From NCBI GenBank assembly GCA_035376985.1, contig DAOSSA010000023.1, positions 1 to 36,306 of the forward strand: DNA of 36,306 nt, read 5' to 3'. The position numbers were made by a program, and so were the translations under genes. Below are positions 1-7,879 of this stretch, piece by piece. Source of the stretch: Brevifilum sp029548365 (GTDB lineage: Bacteria; Chloroflexota; Anaerolineae; Anaerolineales; Anaerolineaceae). Under the pieces are notes generated by a model that ran no database searches, had not been told where the DNA came from, and saw only the letters and a list, made by a program, of their open reading frames with translations. The number at the start of each line of letters is the position of its first letter. Positions within the stretch are counted from its first letter, which is position 1.

Positions 1-1296
1 GACAAATGGTCGGATTGGCGCTGGCAGCTCAGCCATCGCCTGAATTCAATTGAGGATTTCGAGCAGATCCTTACGCTAACTGAAAGCGAGCATCAGGCGC
101 TTTTCCAGGTTGGGCTTTTTCGGGTGGACATTACGCCCTATTTCGCGTCATTAATCGACCCCGAAAACCCGCTGGACCCGATTCGCAGGCAGATCCTGCC
201 AACGGCTGCTGAGATTCTGCCCTTCACCGGGGAAATGGAAGATTCACTCTCAGAAGACGCTCACTCACCGGTGCCGGGTTTAGTGCATCGCTACCCCGAC
301 CGGGTTTTGATGCTGGTCACAACCCAGTGCGCCAGTTACTGCCGCTATTGCACACGTTCTCGCATCGTGGGTGACCCCACCCAATCCTTTTCTTCCAGTG
401 ACTTTGAGGCGCAACTCGACTATCTACGCCGAACACCCCAGGTGCGCGATGTGCTCCTCTCCGGTGGCGATCCCCTGACCCTGGCGCCCAAGGTCCTTGA
501 ACGCTTGCTGACTGCCTTACGAGAAATCCCCCACATTGAGATCATCCGCATCGGTTCCCGCGTCCCGGTCTTTATGCCCCAGCGCGTCACCGACGAACTG
601 TGTGAACTGCTGCAAAGATTTCACCCGCTGTGGTTAAACATCCACGTCAACCATCCCAACGAAATTACCGCTGAGCTGGCGGACGCGTGCGACAAACTGA
701 CCCGAGCAGGCATTCCCCTCGGTAACCAATCCGTTCTTTTGGCAGGTGTCAACGACGACCCGGCCATTCAACGCAAGTTGGTCCACGACCTGGTGCGCCT
801 GCGGGTCAGGCCGTATTATCTCTACCAGTGCGACCTTGTCCAGGGCGTCGGTCACTTCCGCACACCGATCGGTAAGGGCATTGAAATCATCGAGTCACTG
901 CGCGGTCACACCTCAGGTTTCGCTGTGCCCACCTATGTGGTGGATGCCCCCGGCGGCGGTGGCAAAATTCCCCTCACCCCCAATTACATCCTCAGTTATT
1001 CAGATCACAAAGTCGTATTACGTAATTACGAGGGGTTCATCACCACTTATATTGAGCCAACCGAATATCAACCCATCGATCCCTCCTTAACAACGTCCTT
1101 CAAGGGTGAAATCCTCGAGCCCGGGCAGAGCGGCGTCGCTGGCTTGCTGGCAGGCGACGCCATGTTCCTCAAACCCACGGGTTTTGACCAGCTCCATCAG
1201 CGCGGCGGTGAGCCTCATCGCCTGCGCGATCGCACTGAAAAATGGGTGCCCCGCGGCATCGGCGACGGTAAATCATCGGAGGATTCCGAAGCCTGA
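1..1296 (+). CDS. kamA: Lysine 2,3-aminomutase (KamA family radical SAM enzyme), 5' partial
   Basis: The enzyme converts L-lysine to L-beta-lysine using SAM, a [4Fe-4S] cluster and PLP. The frame is open from base 1 and its first residues (DKWSDWRWQL, later FRVDITPYFASLID) match the N-terminal domain of the family, so the gene begins upstream; a GTG at 124 is internal. The radical SAM cluster cysteines are in CASYCRYC (codons at 328, 340, 349). SGGDPL and the PLP-lysine motif PGGGGK (Lys codon at 964) are present. Asp codons at 832 (in YQCD) and 943 (in VVDAPGGGG) align with the two Asp residues that bind the lysine side-chain amine in clostridial KamA and that are replaced in glutamate 2,3-aminomutase, so lysine is the likely substrate. 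A terminator follows. Beta-lysine could serve osmolyte synthesis, lysine breakdown or EF-P modification; no neighbour decides this. Confidence 0.9.
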   Translation, partial: DKWSDWRWQLSHRLNSIEDFEQILTLTESEHQALFQVGLFRVDITPYFASLIDPENPLDPIRRQILPTAAEILPFTGEMEDSLSEDAHSPVPGLVHRYPDRVLMLVTTQCASYCRYCTRSRIVGDPTQSFSSSDFEAQLDYLRRTPQVRDVLLSGGDPLTLAPKVLERLLTALREIPHIEIIRIGSRVPVFMPQRVTDELCELLQRFHPLWLNIHVNHPNEITAELADACDKLTRAGIPLGNQSVLLAGVNDDPAIQRKLVHDLVRLRVRPYYLYQCDLVQGVGHFRTPIGKGIEIIESLRGHTSGFAVPTYVVDAPGGGGKIPLTPNYILSYSDHKVVLRNYEGFITTYIEPTEYQPIDPSLTTSFKGEILEPGQSGVAGLLAGDAMFLKPTGFDQLHQRGGEPHRLRDRTEKWVPRGIGDGKSSEDSEA

Positions 1297-1319
1297 TCAG
1301 CCACACCATAAGATGAATG

Positions 1320-1352
1320 ATCCCGAGCGAGTGTTACCGCCCGGGATTTTTT
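1320..1352 (+). terminator. Rho-independent terminator after kamA
   Basis: The arms ATCCCGAGCG (1320-1329) and CGCCCGGGAT (1338-1347) form a 10-bp stem with one A-C mismatch. The loop has 8 bases, and a run of T covers 1347-1352. It lies 24 bases after the kamA stop. Confidence 0.85.
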
Positions 1353-1468
1353 ATTCCTGAAACACCACAATCACGGTGAGAATGATGATCGTTTTATTTT
1401 TCGACCTTCGCAAACGTCATTTCTCAATTAATAATCAGGGTTCTGATTTTCCCATCACAACCTGGACT

Positions 1469-1489
1469 CGAACAAAAAACGATTGTTCG
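1469..1489. promoter_or_regulatory. Inverted repeat upstream of the DarA-like gene pair
   Basis: CGAACAA (1469-1475) and TTGTTCG (1483-1489) form a perfect 7-base inverted repeat with a 7-base spacer. It sits about 45 bases before a TAAAAT box at 1533-1538 and 85 bases before the start codon at 1575. It could be an operator for the gene pair. The 11 bases between the CGAAC and GTTCG cores do not fit the Gram-positive SOS box spacing. The rest of 1353-1574 shows nothing else clear. Confidence 0.35.
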
Positions 1490-1574
1490 ACTTCATTCGT
1501 ACAATTCCCATCAGTTGCCACTTGATATGATGTAAAATATGGGTGATGTATTCACCTGTGACCAAGGAAACCCC

Positions 1575-1928
1575 ATGCCTGAACGCCATATTGATTTACT
1601 GCTGCTGATCATCGTCTCTCGATCCCAGTCAAAAAAATTGATCGCCAACCTCAACAGGCAGCATTTTTACTTCACCGTTATTGATAGCAGCAGCAGCCTT
1701 TTCCAAGAGCCAACAGTGTGTCTTCTGATGGGATTAAATCATTCCCGGATCGATGCGCTGAATCGTTTGATCAACAAATACTGCCAACCCTATCGGAAAT
1801 TCATACCGGTTCAGATGCGGGGCATCGGGGAACTCAGCCAGTTGCCTGTGATCGAATCGATAGAAGGCGGTGCGACTATTTACGGTATGCCCGTTGAACG
1901 CTTTGAACAGATCGGGGGGAAGCCGTGA
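1575..1928 (+). CDS. Divergent PII-like protein of the DUF970/DarA (c-di-AMP receptor) family
   Basis: This 117-residue protein belongs by pattern to the small trimeric PII-like family that contains DarA/PstA, c-di-AMP receptors. The C-terminal part (EGGATIYGMPVERFEQ) closely resembles the last strand of DarA (GGATVFVLPVEQF type). The N-terminal half lacks the ASTGGFL and GN-T ligand motif and has IDSSSSLFQ in its place, so its ligand binding may be lost or changed. I chose ATG 1575 because AAGGAAA lies 5 bases before it; an in-frame ATG at 1539 has no ribosome binding site. It overlaps the next gene, a second family member, by 4 bases (GTGA), so the two are co-translated and may form hetero-oligomers. 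The family call is good; the ligand is inferred. Confidence 0.65.
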   Translation: MPERHIDLLLLIIVSRSQSKKLIANLNRQHFYFTVIDSSSSLFQEPTVCLLMGLNHSRIDALNRLINKYCQPYRKFIPVQMRGIGELSQLPVIESIEGGATIYGMPVERFEQIGGKP

Positions 1929-2188
1929 AAATAATTTACGCCATCATTCATGAAAAAGACACCGGGCTTGTAATCGAAACCCTGATCGAACACGGCTACA
2001 CCGTCACCCGTATGGCAAGCACGGGCGGGTTTCTGCGTTTGGGAAATGTCACGCTTTTAATTGGGGTCGAACCGGACAAGGTGCCAGCGGTGATCGCGCT
2101 GCTTAAGGAATGCTGCACCCCTACCCATCCCAATCAGTATGCTGCGACCATCTTTGTAGTTGATATGCCCGTTTTTAGAAAACAATAG
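1925..2188 (+). CDS. PII-like c-di-AMP receptor family protein (DUF970/DarA type)
   Basis: This 87-residue protein starts with MKIIYAII and carries the family hallmark ASTGGFLRLGNVT at residues 31-43 followed by LLIGVE, which in DarA/PstA forms much of the c-di-AMP pocket. It is shorter than DarA (about 109 residues): the mobile loop before the last strand is reduced to a few residues and the chain ends ATIFVVDMP. The start is GTG 1925, which overlaps the stop of the preceding homologue and has GGGGGAAG before it. The two genes therefore form a tight pair with complementary motif sets. A c-di-AMP synthase operon (cdaA-ybbR) lies at the other end of this window, consistent with c-di-AMP signalling in this organism. 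Binding itself is inferred from family membership. Confidence 0.75.
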   Translation: MKIIYAIIHEKDTGLVIETLIEHGYTVTRMASTGGFLRLGNVTLLIGVEPDKVPAVIALLKECCTPTHPNQYAATIFVVDMPVFRKQ

Positions 2189-2205
2189 GCAATTCGCGAT
2201 AAGCC

Positions 2206-3383
2206 ATGAGAATTAACCAATTACGGGACCAAGCTGTACGCATCCGGCATACAATAACCCGCTTCACCAGGGGCGGCGCCTGGGCTGCTGTCTTATCAGC
2301 CAGCCAGCAGCGCAACCTGACCCTGTTTTTCTATGATGGTCTTTTTGCTGCCGCCAGCGATAAGATCATTTTGACTTACTTGACGATTTACCTGTTAACG
2401 CTGGGTATCACGCGGCAACAGATTGGCTTTCTCAGCTCCATCAGCAGTTTCTCCAACGCGCTGCTGCTGCTGCCAGCTGCTTTTCTGGTTGAACGGTCTG
2501 GAAGGCGCAAAGAGATCACAACCACAAGCGCCATTGTCAGCCGCTTGATGGTATTCCTGATGGCATTGCTGCCCTTTTTCCTGCTGGGCACGTCAGCCCT
2601 GGTGTGGATCATGCTGGCATTGGTGGTCATTCGAGAGGCAGCGAATAATTTTGCCTACCCGGGTTGGATTGCCCTCATCGGAGACATCGTGCCGATTGAA
2701 GGTCGGGGACGCTATTTTGGTTCCCGTAATTTCATCATGGGTCTCGCCGGAATGCTGGTTACTCTGCTGATGGGAGAATTCATCACCCGCATTGGCGAAC
2801 CCCTGGGTTACCAGGTGGCTTTCCTTGTAGCGGCATTCTTGGCAGCTATTGCAATTTTCTTTTTCAACCGCATCAGAGATCCCCTTGCCGTTGAAAAAAT
2901 CGACCGACAGCCTGGCGATGCAGTCAGCGTCTCTTTTCGCGACAATCTGCACAGCATAATTTCTTCGTTTAAGAAACACAACCAATTTCTGCGTTTCATC
3001 ATCTTTGTGGCGGTTTGGAATTTCACCATCCAAATTTCAGGGCCGTTTTTCACAGTGCACATGGCGGAAACCCTTCACTTTACTGCAGCGATGATCGGGG
3101 TTATTGCAGTCACGAATACGGCTGCCAACATGCTTGTTCAGAGGCAGTTTGGCTTGCTGGCGGATAAGTGGGGCAACCGCACGGTTTCGATCGTGCTTGC
3201 CTTCTTAATCCCGCTGGTACCCCTGATTTGGGGTTTATGGGTCAAAGCCTACTGGCATGCCATCGCTGTTGAAATCCTGTCAGGTTTATTATGGGGCGGG
3301 TTCAACCTGGTTCACTTTAACAGCCTGCTTACACAAACCCCAGAAGATCAACGGGCGCGCTTTTCTGCCTATTACCAGATCAT
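2206..3383 (+). CDS. Major facilitator superfamily transporter, 3' end lost in assembly gap
   Basis: About 392 residues are visible before the run of N. The chain is very hydrophobic with about ten transmembrane segments visible. A typical MFS cytoplasmic loop follows TM2 (LVERSGRRKEIT), with a second such loop in the C-terminal half (LLADKWGNRT). The ending FSAYYQI is followed by N, so the last one or two segments and the stop codon are missing. The start ATG 2206 lies 18 bases after the stop of the DarA-like gene, with no strong ribosome binding site (GCGATAAGCC), so translational coupling is possible. No substrate can be assigned. The apparent in-frame joining to msrB across the gap is an accident of the 100-N placeholder. 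Confidence 0.8.
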
Positions 3384-3483
3384 NNNNNNNNNNNNNNNNN
3401 NNNNNNNNNNNNNNNNNNNNNNNNNNNNNNNNNNNNNNNNNNNNNNNNNNNNNNNNNNNNNNNNNNNNNNNNNNNNNNNNNNN
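3384..3483. other. Assembly gap (100 N)
   Basis: Exactly 100 N, the usual placeholder for a scaffold join of unknown length. It hides the end of the MFS gene and possibly other sequence before msrB. The MFS reading frame happens to continue into msrB only because of the placeholder length. Confidence 0.97.
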
Positions 3484-3501
3484 AACAGGTCAGGAGTCAC
3501 C

Positions 3502-3918
3502 ATGTTGGAAAAAATCCAGAAGTCCGATGCGGAATGGCGAGCCCAGCTCACCCAGGAGCAGTACGCGGTAACGCGTCGCAAAGGCACCGAACCGCCCTTT
3601 TGTGGCATATTTTACGATCATCAACAACAAGGGACCTACTCCTGCGTGTGCTGCGGTTTGCCGTTGTTCTCGTCAGCCGCCAAATTCATCTCGAGTTCTG
3701 GCTGGCCGAGCTTTTTCTCCCCGATCAATGAAGATCACATTGCCTACCACGCGGATGACAGCCACGGCATGCACCGAACGGAGATCACCTGCGCCCGCTG
3801 TGATGCCCACCTGGGACATGTCTTCAACGATGGTCCCCAACCAACCGGCTTGCGCTACTGCCTGAATTCAGTCTCTTTAACTTTCCTACCCAAACAAGAT
3901 CAGGAGGCAAGCGCATGA
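3502..3918 (+). CDS. msrB: Peptide-methionine (R)-S-oxide reductase MsrB
   Basis: The enzyme reduces methionine-R-sulfoxide in proteins. This 138-residue protein has the family length. It has the two zinc-binding CxxC pairs (CVCC and CARC), the SSGWPSF motif, GHVFNDGP, and the catalytic cysteine in RYCLNS. The start is ATG 3502, with CAGGAG 5 bases upstream. The 3' end overlaps msrA by 4 bases (ATGA), so the two stereo-specific repair enzymes are translated together. Both are probably cytoplasmic because no signal peptide is seen. Confidence 0.95.
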   Translation: MLEKIQKSDAEWRAQLTQEQYAVTRRKGTEPPFCGIFYDHQQQGTYSCVCCGLPLFSSAAKFISSSGWPSFFSPINEDHIAYHADDSHGMHRTEITCARCDAHLGHVFNDGPQPTGLRYCLNSVSLTFLPKQDQEASA

Positions 3919-4385
3919 CAGAAAAAATAGCCACCTTTGCTGCTGGGTGCTTTTGGGGCGTTGAAGCCAGCTTTTCAAAAATTGCTGGCGTTTTGGACAC
4001 CGTCGTTGGTTATACGGGCGGCACCTTCCCGAACCCCAGCTATCAAATGGTCTGCACAGGCAACACCGGACATGCAGAAGCCGTCCAGGTCACCTTTGAC
4101 CCGCAGAAGATCACCTATACAGATTTGGTCAAAGCCTTTTTCGACCTGCACGATCCCACCACCCGAAACCGCCAGGGTCCGGATGTGGGGTCTCAATATC
4201 GCTCGGTCATCTTCTATCATGACCCGGAACAGCAGAGAATCGCTGAACAGGTCAAATCAGAGTTGGACGCAGCGGGAAAATACCGCTATTCCATCGTGAC
4301 TCAAATTGTCCCGGCTGGCGTATTCTACAGGGCTGAAGAATATCACCAACAGTATTATGCCAAACACATCTTGAGGAGATGTTAA
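3915..4385 (+). CDS. msrA: Peptide-methionine (S)-S-oxide reductase MsrA
   Basis: The enzyme reduces methionine-S-sulfoxide and complements MsrB. The 156-residue protein has the catalytic GCFWG motif at residues 11-15, and YTGG, TGHAEAVQV and YRAEEYHQQY blocks conserved in the family. A single Cys near the C-terminus (LRRC) may act as the resolving or recycling cysteine. The start overlaps the msrB stop (ATGA), with AGGAGG about 8 bases before it. The msrB-msrA order in one operon suggests a joint response to oxidative damage. Confidence 0.95.
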   Translation: MTEKIATFAAGCFWGVEASFSKIAGVLDTVVGYTGGTFPNPSYQMVCTGNTGHAEAVQVTFDPQKITYTDLVKAFFDLHDPTTRNRQGPDVGSQYRSVIFYHDPEQQRIAEQVKSELDAAGKYRYSIVTQIVPAGVFYRAEEYHQQYYAKHILRRC

Positions 4386-4459
4386 ACTTTGATATTTTAA
4401 AACCTCAGATCATTAATCAAAATCGATTTGTTTTTTATGCCTGACAGATCCTGTTAAGG

Positions 4460-4465
4460 TATAAT
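4460..4465 (+). promoter_or_regulatory. -10 box of a probable leaderless promoter for the NYN gene
   Basis: A perfect TATAAT ends 6 bases before the ATG at 4472, so the expected transcription start falls on or next to the start codon. No Shine-Dalgarno sequence is present. I see no good -35 element at 16-18 bases. The same geometry occurs at tilS. Confidence 0.6.
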
Positions 4466-4471
4466 TCTTGT

Positions 4472-5236
4472 ATGCCAAGAATTAAAAATCAACCCGAACA
4501 AGATAAAATTTTAGATATTGATCGCCGTGTCGCCATTCTCATCGATGGTGATAACGCGCAGGCTTCATTGATCGAACAAATGCTGGTCGAAGCCGGAAAA
4601 TTCGGCAACGCGACCATTCGGCGCGTTTACGGTGATTGGACCACTCCCAATATGAACTCGTGGAAAGACACTTTAAACATCCACGCCTTTCAACCCATCC
4701 AGCAATTCCGCTACAGTGTTGGCAAGAACGCCACCGACAGCGCCATGATCATTGACGCCATGGACATTCTGCACTCAGACCAGGTCGAAGGTTTTTGCCT
4801 GGTTTCCAGTGACAGCGATTACACCCGCCTGGCCACACGGATCCGCGAAAGCGGTTTGCTGGTGGTTGGCATCGGTAAAAAAAATACGCCCCGAGCCTTT
4901 GTCAGCGCCTGTAATGTGTTTATTTACACTGAAAACCTCAAGCGGCAAAGCCAGAGCAATGGTAACAGCAGTCGCCGGAAAACCAATCACCTCAGCGAAC
5001 AGGAAAGAGAACTGGTCGAACTGGTCAGCCAGGCAATCGACATGGTCGGAACCGACGATGACGGCTGGACCCGTCTCTCAGAGGTCGGTACAGCCCTGCG
5101 TCGGATAGACCCCGGGTTCGACCCGCGTTCTTTTGGCTACCGCCAGCTCAGCCAGTTAGTTAAAGGCAGCAGCCGAGACTTTGACATGCGCAAAGTGGCC
5201 AATGGCGCCATCATTGAATTACGCCTGAAAGACTGA
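4472..5236 (+). CDS. NYN-domain protein with C-terminal OST-HTH/LOTUS domain
   Basis: This 254-residue protein has a PIN-like NYN domain at about residues 18-155. The acidic metal-site motifs are LIDGDN, GKNATDSAMIIDAMD and SSDSDYTRL. A C-terminal OST-HTH/LOTUS domain covers about residues 175-252. A polar linker (QSQSNGNSSRRKTN) joins the two. The family (DUF88/LabA-like) combines a potential ribonuclease with an RNA-binding wing. All the main acidic residues are kept, so nuclease activity is plausible, but its RNA targets are unknown. The transcript appears leaderless. The next gene, an alarmone-hydrolase-like HD protein, follows after 75 bases in the same direction. Confidence 0.88.
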   Translation: MPRIKNQPEQDKILDIDRRVAILIDGDNAQASLIEQMLVEAGKFGNATIRRVYGDWTTPNMNSWKDTLNIHAFQPIQQFRYSVGKNATDSAMIIDAMDILHSDQVEGFCLVSSDSDYTRLATRIRESGLLVVGIGKKNTPRAFVSACNVFIYTENLKRQSQSNGNSSRRKTNHLSEQERELVELVSQAIDMVGTDDDGWTRLSEVGTALRRIDPGFDPRSFGYRQLSQLVKGSSRDFDMRKVANGAIIELRLKD

Positions 5237-5311
5237 AACCCATTAACATCACTGGGGCGCGCGAACACGTCCCAGTTTTATAACTGAACACAACCAGGAA
5301 AAACCAGTCCA

Positions 5312-5929
5312 ATGACCCATCCCTTCAACCTGGATATCATCTTCCAAGCCATTATTTTTGCTACCCGCAAGCACAACGGGCAGGTTCGCAAAGGCGAGCT
5401 GGCTGCGCCGTATATCATCCATCCGCTGGCAGTTGCCCGGGAAATTTTTACCACCGGGCAGGTTGACGATCCCCAGGTTCTGGTCGCAGCCATTCTGCAT
5501 GACACCATCGAAGACACGGATACGAAACCCGAAGAAATTTGCGCTCTTTTCGGTGAAGAAGTCTTGAATATTGTGCTCGAGGTTTCTGATGATAAATTAC
5601 TGGATAAAATGTGCAGAAAACAACGCCAGGTGATCAATGCACCGCACCTGTCGTACCTGGCCAGGATTGTCAAACTGGCTGATAAATTGGTCAATTGCCG
5701 CGACATCCTCTATTTTCCGCCCTACAAATGGCCCCTTACACGACGCCAGGAATATATCCAATGGTCGGCAGATGTGATCGCTCAAATTCGCGGCACCAAT
5801 GCCAACCTTGAAACTGCTTTTGACGAATTATTAATCAAGGCACAGGCCAGGCTTGAATTCCACCTCGAGCCTTTTGAACTGGTGGACAACCGTCCCTGGG
5901 GGCCTGGCGCCACTGACAAGTGTGCATAG
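5312..5929 (+). CDS. HD-domain phosphohydrolase, small alarmone hydrolase (Mesh1/SpoT-like)
   Basis: This 205-residue single-domain protein resembles the hydrolase part of RelA/SpoT. It has the early His (HPLAVA), the HD pair in AAILHDTIEDT, and the later KLADKLVN motif. No synthetase, TGS or ACT domain is present, so it matches stand-alone small alarmone hydrolases, which remove the 3' pyrophosphate of (p)ppGpp. Some such proteins act on other nucleotides (NADPH for metazoan Mesh1), so the substrate is inferred. The start ATG 5312 has AGGAAAAA upstream. The DUF2804 gene follows after 9 bases with a strong ribosome binding site, which suggests one operon. A small palindrome CAGTT-TTAT-AACTG lies at 5273-5286 in front of the gene. 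Confidence 0.82.
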   Translation: MTHPFNLDIIFQAIIFATRKHNGQVRKGELAAPYIIHPLAVAREIFTTGQVDDPQVLVAAILHDTIEDTDTKPEEICALFGEEVLNIVLEVSDDKLLDKMCRKQRQVINAPHLSYLARIVKLADKLVNCRDILYFPPYKWPLTRRQEYIQWSADVIAQIRGTNANLETAFDELLIKAQARLEFHLEPFELVDNRPWGPGATDKCA

Positions 5930-5938
5930 GAGGAGAAT

Positions 5939-6967
5939 ATGCCATCTGTATACCACGAACCCGAATTGACCCAACCCGTTCAACTCTGCGATTCACGCGG
6001 CAATCTCAATCCCGACGCTATTGGATGGAGCCGCCACCCGCTGCACGACTGTAATTTGCGCGGGCACTGGCTGCGCAAAAAGCGCTGGAACTACTGGGCG
6101 ATCACCAGCCCAACCCACTTTTTTTCCGTCACCCTGTCGAACATTGACTATATGGGCTTGCCCTTCGTTTACTTACTCGATTATGAGACCGAAGCATTCT
6201 TCGAAAAGACGCTCCTCGTCCCCTTCAGCGCAGGGCTTCGCCTGCCGCCCGAGGCTGATGGCGATATCGTTTATAAGGGGAAAGCCATGCCCATATCCAT
6301 GATCAAAACCGAGAGTGGCACCCGGTTGACCGTTGAATGCCCCGATTTTGGGGGAAAGCCGCTCCACGCAGATTTCATTGTGCACCGGCCAGCAGGTCAT
6401 GAGACTCTCAACGTGGTCATCCCCTGGTCTGAAAAACGCTTCCAGTTTACCAGCAAACAGAACACCCTCCCTACAGAAGGTACCCTGCGCTGGGGAGACA
6501 ATCTGGTGCAGTTTGACCTGGCGAACACCTTCGCCTGTCTGGATTTAGGGCGTGGCATATGGCCTTTTGAATCCTTCTGGAATTGGTCCAGCTTCTCAAC
6601 TCGCCTTCCGGATGGTCGTACCGTGGGCAGCAACCTGGGTGCTGGATGGACCGATGGCACCGGCATGAACGAGAATGGACTGTGCGTGGACGGCCGTCTA
6701 ACTAAAATAAGCGAAGATGTCAAATTTGATTATGACCGCGAAAATTTCCTTGCCCCCTGGCATTTGCACACAACTGTCACGGATCGGGTAGACCTGGTGT
6801 TCACTCCCTTTTATGATCGCCATGCAAAAACCGATGCCCTGCTGGTGCGCTCCGAAGTACACCAGATGATCGGTCACTTCAAAGGCACGCTAAAACCGGA
6901 TGAAGGCGGTCCCATCCACATCGAAGATGCGGTCGGTTGGGCTGAGGATCATCATGCACGCTGGTAA
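5939..6967 (+). CDS. DUF2804 family protein
   Basis: The 342-residue protein matches the DUF2804 pattern: a Trp- and aromatic-rich, probably all-beta protein with blocks such as LRKKRWNYWAI, GRGIWPFESFWNWSSFS and a conserved centre (NLGAGWTDGTGMNENGLCVDG). There is no signal peptide or membrane segment. Its biochemical function is not established; the fold may be lipocalin-like, which is inference only. The start ATG 5939 has AGGAGG just before it, overlapping the end of the HD gene, so the two are co-expressed. The 149 bases that follow (6968-7116) contain no gene and no clear terminator. Confidence 0.8.
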   Translation: MPSVYHEPELTQPVQLCDSRGNLNPDAIGWSRHPLHDCNLRGHWLRKKRWNYWAITSPTHFFSVTLSNIDYMGLPFVYLLDYETEAFFEKTLLVPFSAGLRLPPEADGDIVYKGKAMPISMIKTESGTRLTVECPDFGGKPLHADFIVHRPAGHETLNVVIPWSEKRFQFTSKQNTLPTEGTLRWGDNLVQFDLANTFACLDLGRGIWPFESFWNWSSFSTRLPDGRTVGSNLGAGWTDGTGMNENGLCVDGRLTKISEDVKFDYDRENFLAPWHLHTTVTDRVDLVFTPFYDRHAKTDALLVRSEVHQMIGHFKGTLKPDEGGPIHIEDAVGWAEDHHARW

Positions 6968-7116
6968 GGCTGTTCTAAATGACCGTTAATCACAACCATT
7001 TAAGGCCTGTTTCGAATTCAAAGTAGAAAATCCCGGGTTCTGTATTCTTTGAAAAGCAGTGTCCAACAGGTCATACCAAACCAGTAAAACGTTGTTCCTC
7101 TGATAACACGCGCTTC

Positions 7117-7776
7117 ATGGAAACGGACCACATCAACCAGTTACCCATCTTTGCTGGCCTGGCGCAAGAAACCCGGCTGGACCTTGCCCGGCGGTCGTAT
7201 ATCCGCGCGTTGCCTGCAGGTCACACACTGCTGCTTGAAGGGATGCCGGCTGAATCTGCCTATGTTCTCATCTCGGGCGAGGCCAGGGCGTTCCGCATGA
7301 ACCGGGAAGGCCGGGTGCAGATCCTGGCGCGTTTCAAGCCTGGCGACCCTATCAACATCATTTCACTGTTGAATTCAGACAAGCGCAATCGAGCAACGAT
7401 TGAAGCCCTGAGCCCGGTAACCGTCCTTGTGATCCGATCAGCAGATTTCGATGCTCTCATCGCCCGGTACCCGGATTTTTCCAACATACTCTTGCATCAC
7501 CTGGCTGATCGCCTGGCAAAGATCACCGATCTGGCGGCGGGGCTGTCGTTATTTGCGGTGCGGGCGCGCCTGGCGCGTTTCCTGATTGAACTGGCTGATC
7601 TCAGCCCGTCTTCATCAGGCTGGACTCAGGATGAAATTGCCGCCCACATCGGCACAGTACGAGATGTGGTCGGTCGCCTCCTGCGGGATTTTGAGGCTGG
7701 AGGCCTGATCCAGCGCCAACGCGGCCAGATCATCCTCTTAGACCGAGAAAAATTGATCCAGGCTGCCCGGGAATAA
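7117..7776 (+). CDS. Crp/Fnr-family transcriptional regulator
   Basis: The 219-residue protein has an N-terminal cyclic-nucleotide-binding-like beta-barrel (about residues 8-125), a dimerization helix, and a C-terminal winged helix (WTQDEIAAHIGTVRDVVGRLLRDFEAGGLI) typical of the Crp family. It contains no cysteine, so it cannot hold an Fnr-type [4Fe-4S] cluster. The cAMP-pocket phosphate-binding signature is also not evident. A gas or heme ligand, as in DNR-type members, is possible but unproven. No Shine-Dalgarno sequence precedes ATG 7117. The gene lies directly before a ferredoxin and a DUF438-hemerythrin protein, which suggests redox or nitric-oxide sensing. Confidence 0.9.
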   Translation: METDHINQLPIFAGLAQETRLDLARRSYIRALPAGHTLLLEGMPAESAYVLISGEARAFRMNREGRVQILARFKPGDPINIISLLNSDKRNRATIEALSPVTVLVIRSADFDALIARYPDFSNILLHHLADRLAKITDLAAGLSLFAVRARLARFLIELADLSPSSSGWTQDEIAAHIGTVRDVVGRLLRDFEAGGLIQRQRGQIILLDREKLIQAARE

Positions 7777-7802
7777 CAGCACCCATCCTGAACAACTTTG
7801 AC

Positions 7803-7823
7803 GACTTCGATGTGACAAAAGTC
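7803..7823. promoter_or_regulatory. Inverted repeat before the ferredoxin gene, possible Crp-family operator
   Basis: GACTT (7803-7807) and AAGTC (7819-7823) form an inverted repeat with 11 bases between the arms. It overlaps the tandem half-sites TTTGAC and TGTGAC. It lies 26 bases after the crp-like stop and 57 bases before the ferredoxin start. The site is weakly supported. Confidence 0.25.
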
Positions 7824-7879
7824 TTATGGACCGGTCAGGGTCTTGGGTAAGATCAATCTACACACAATCAGGAATAACC

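Noticed and set aside
1469..1489. SOS box of the CGAAC-N4-GTTCG type
   Set aside because: The spacing between the CGAAC and GTTCG cores is 11 bases, not 4.
5278..5706. Antisense open frames opposite the HD protein
   Set aside because: They mirror a gene with clear HD motifs and have no ribosome binding site or recognisable motif.
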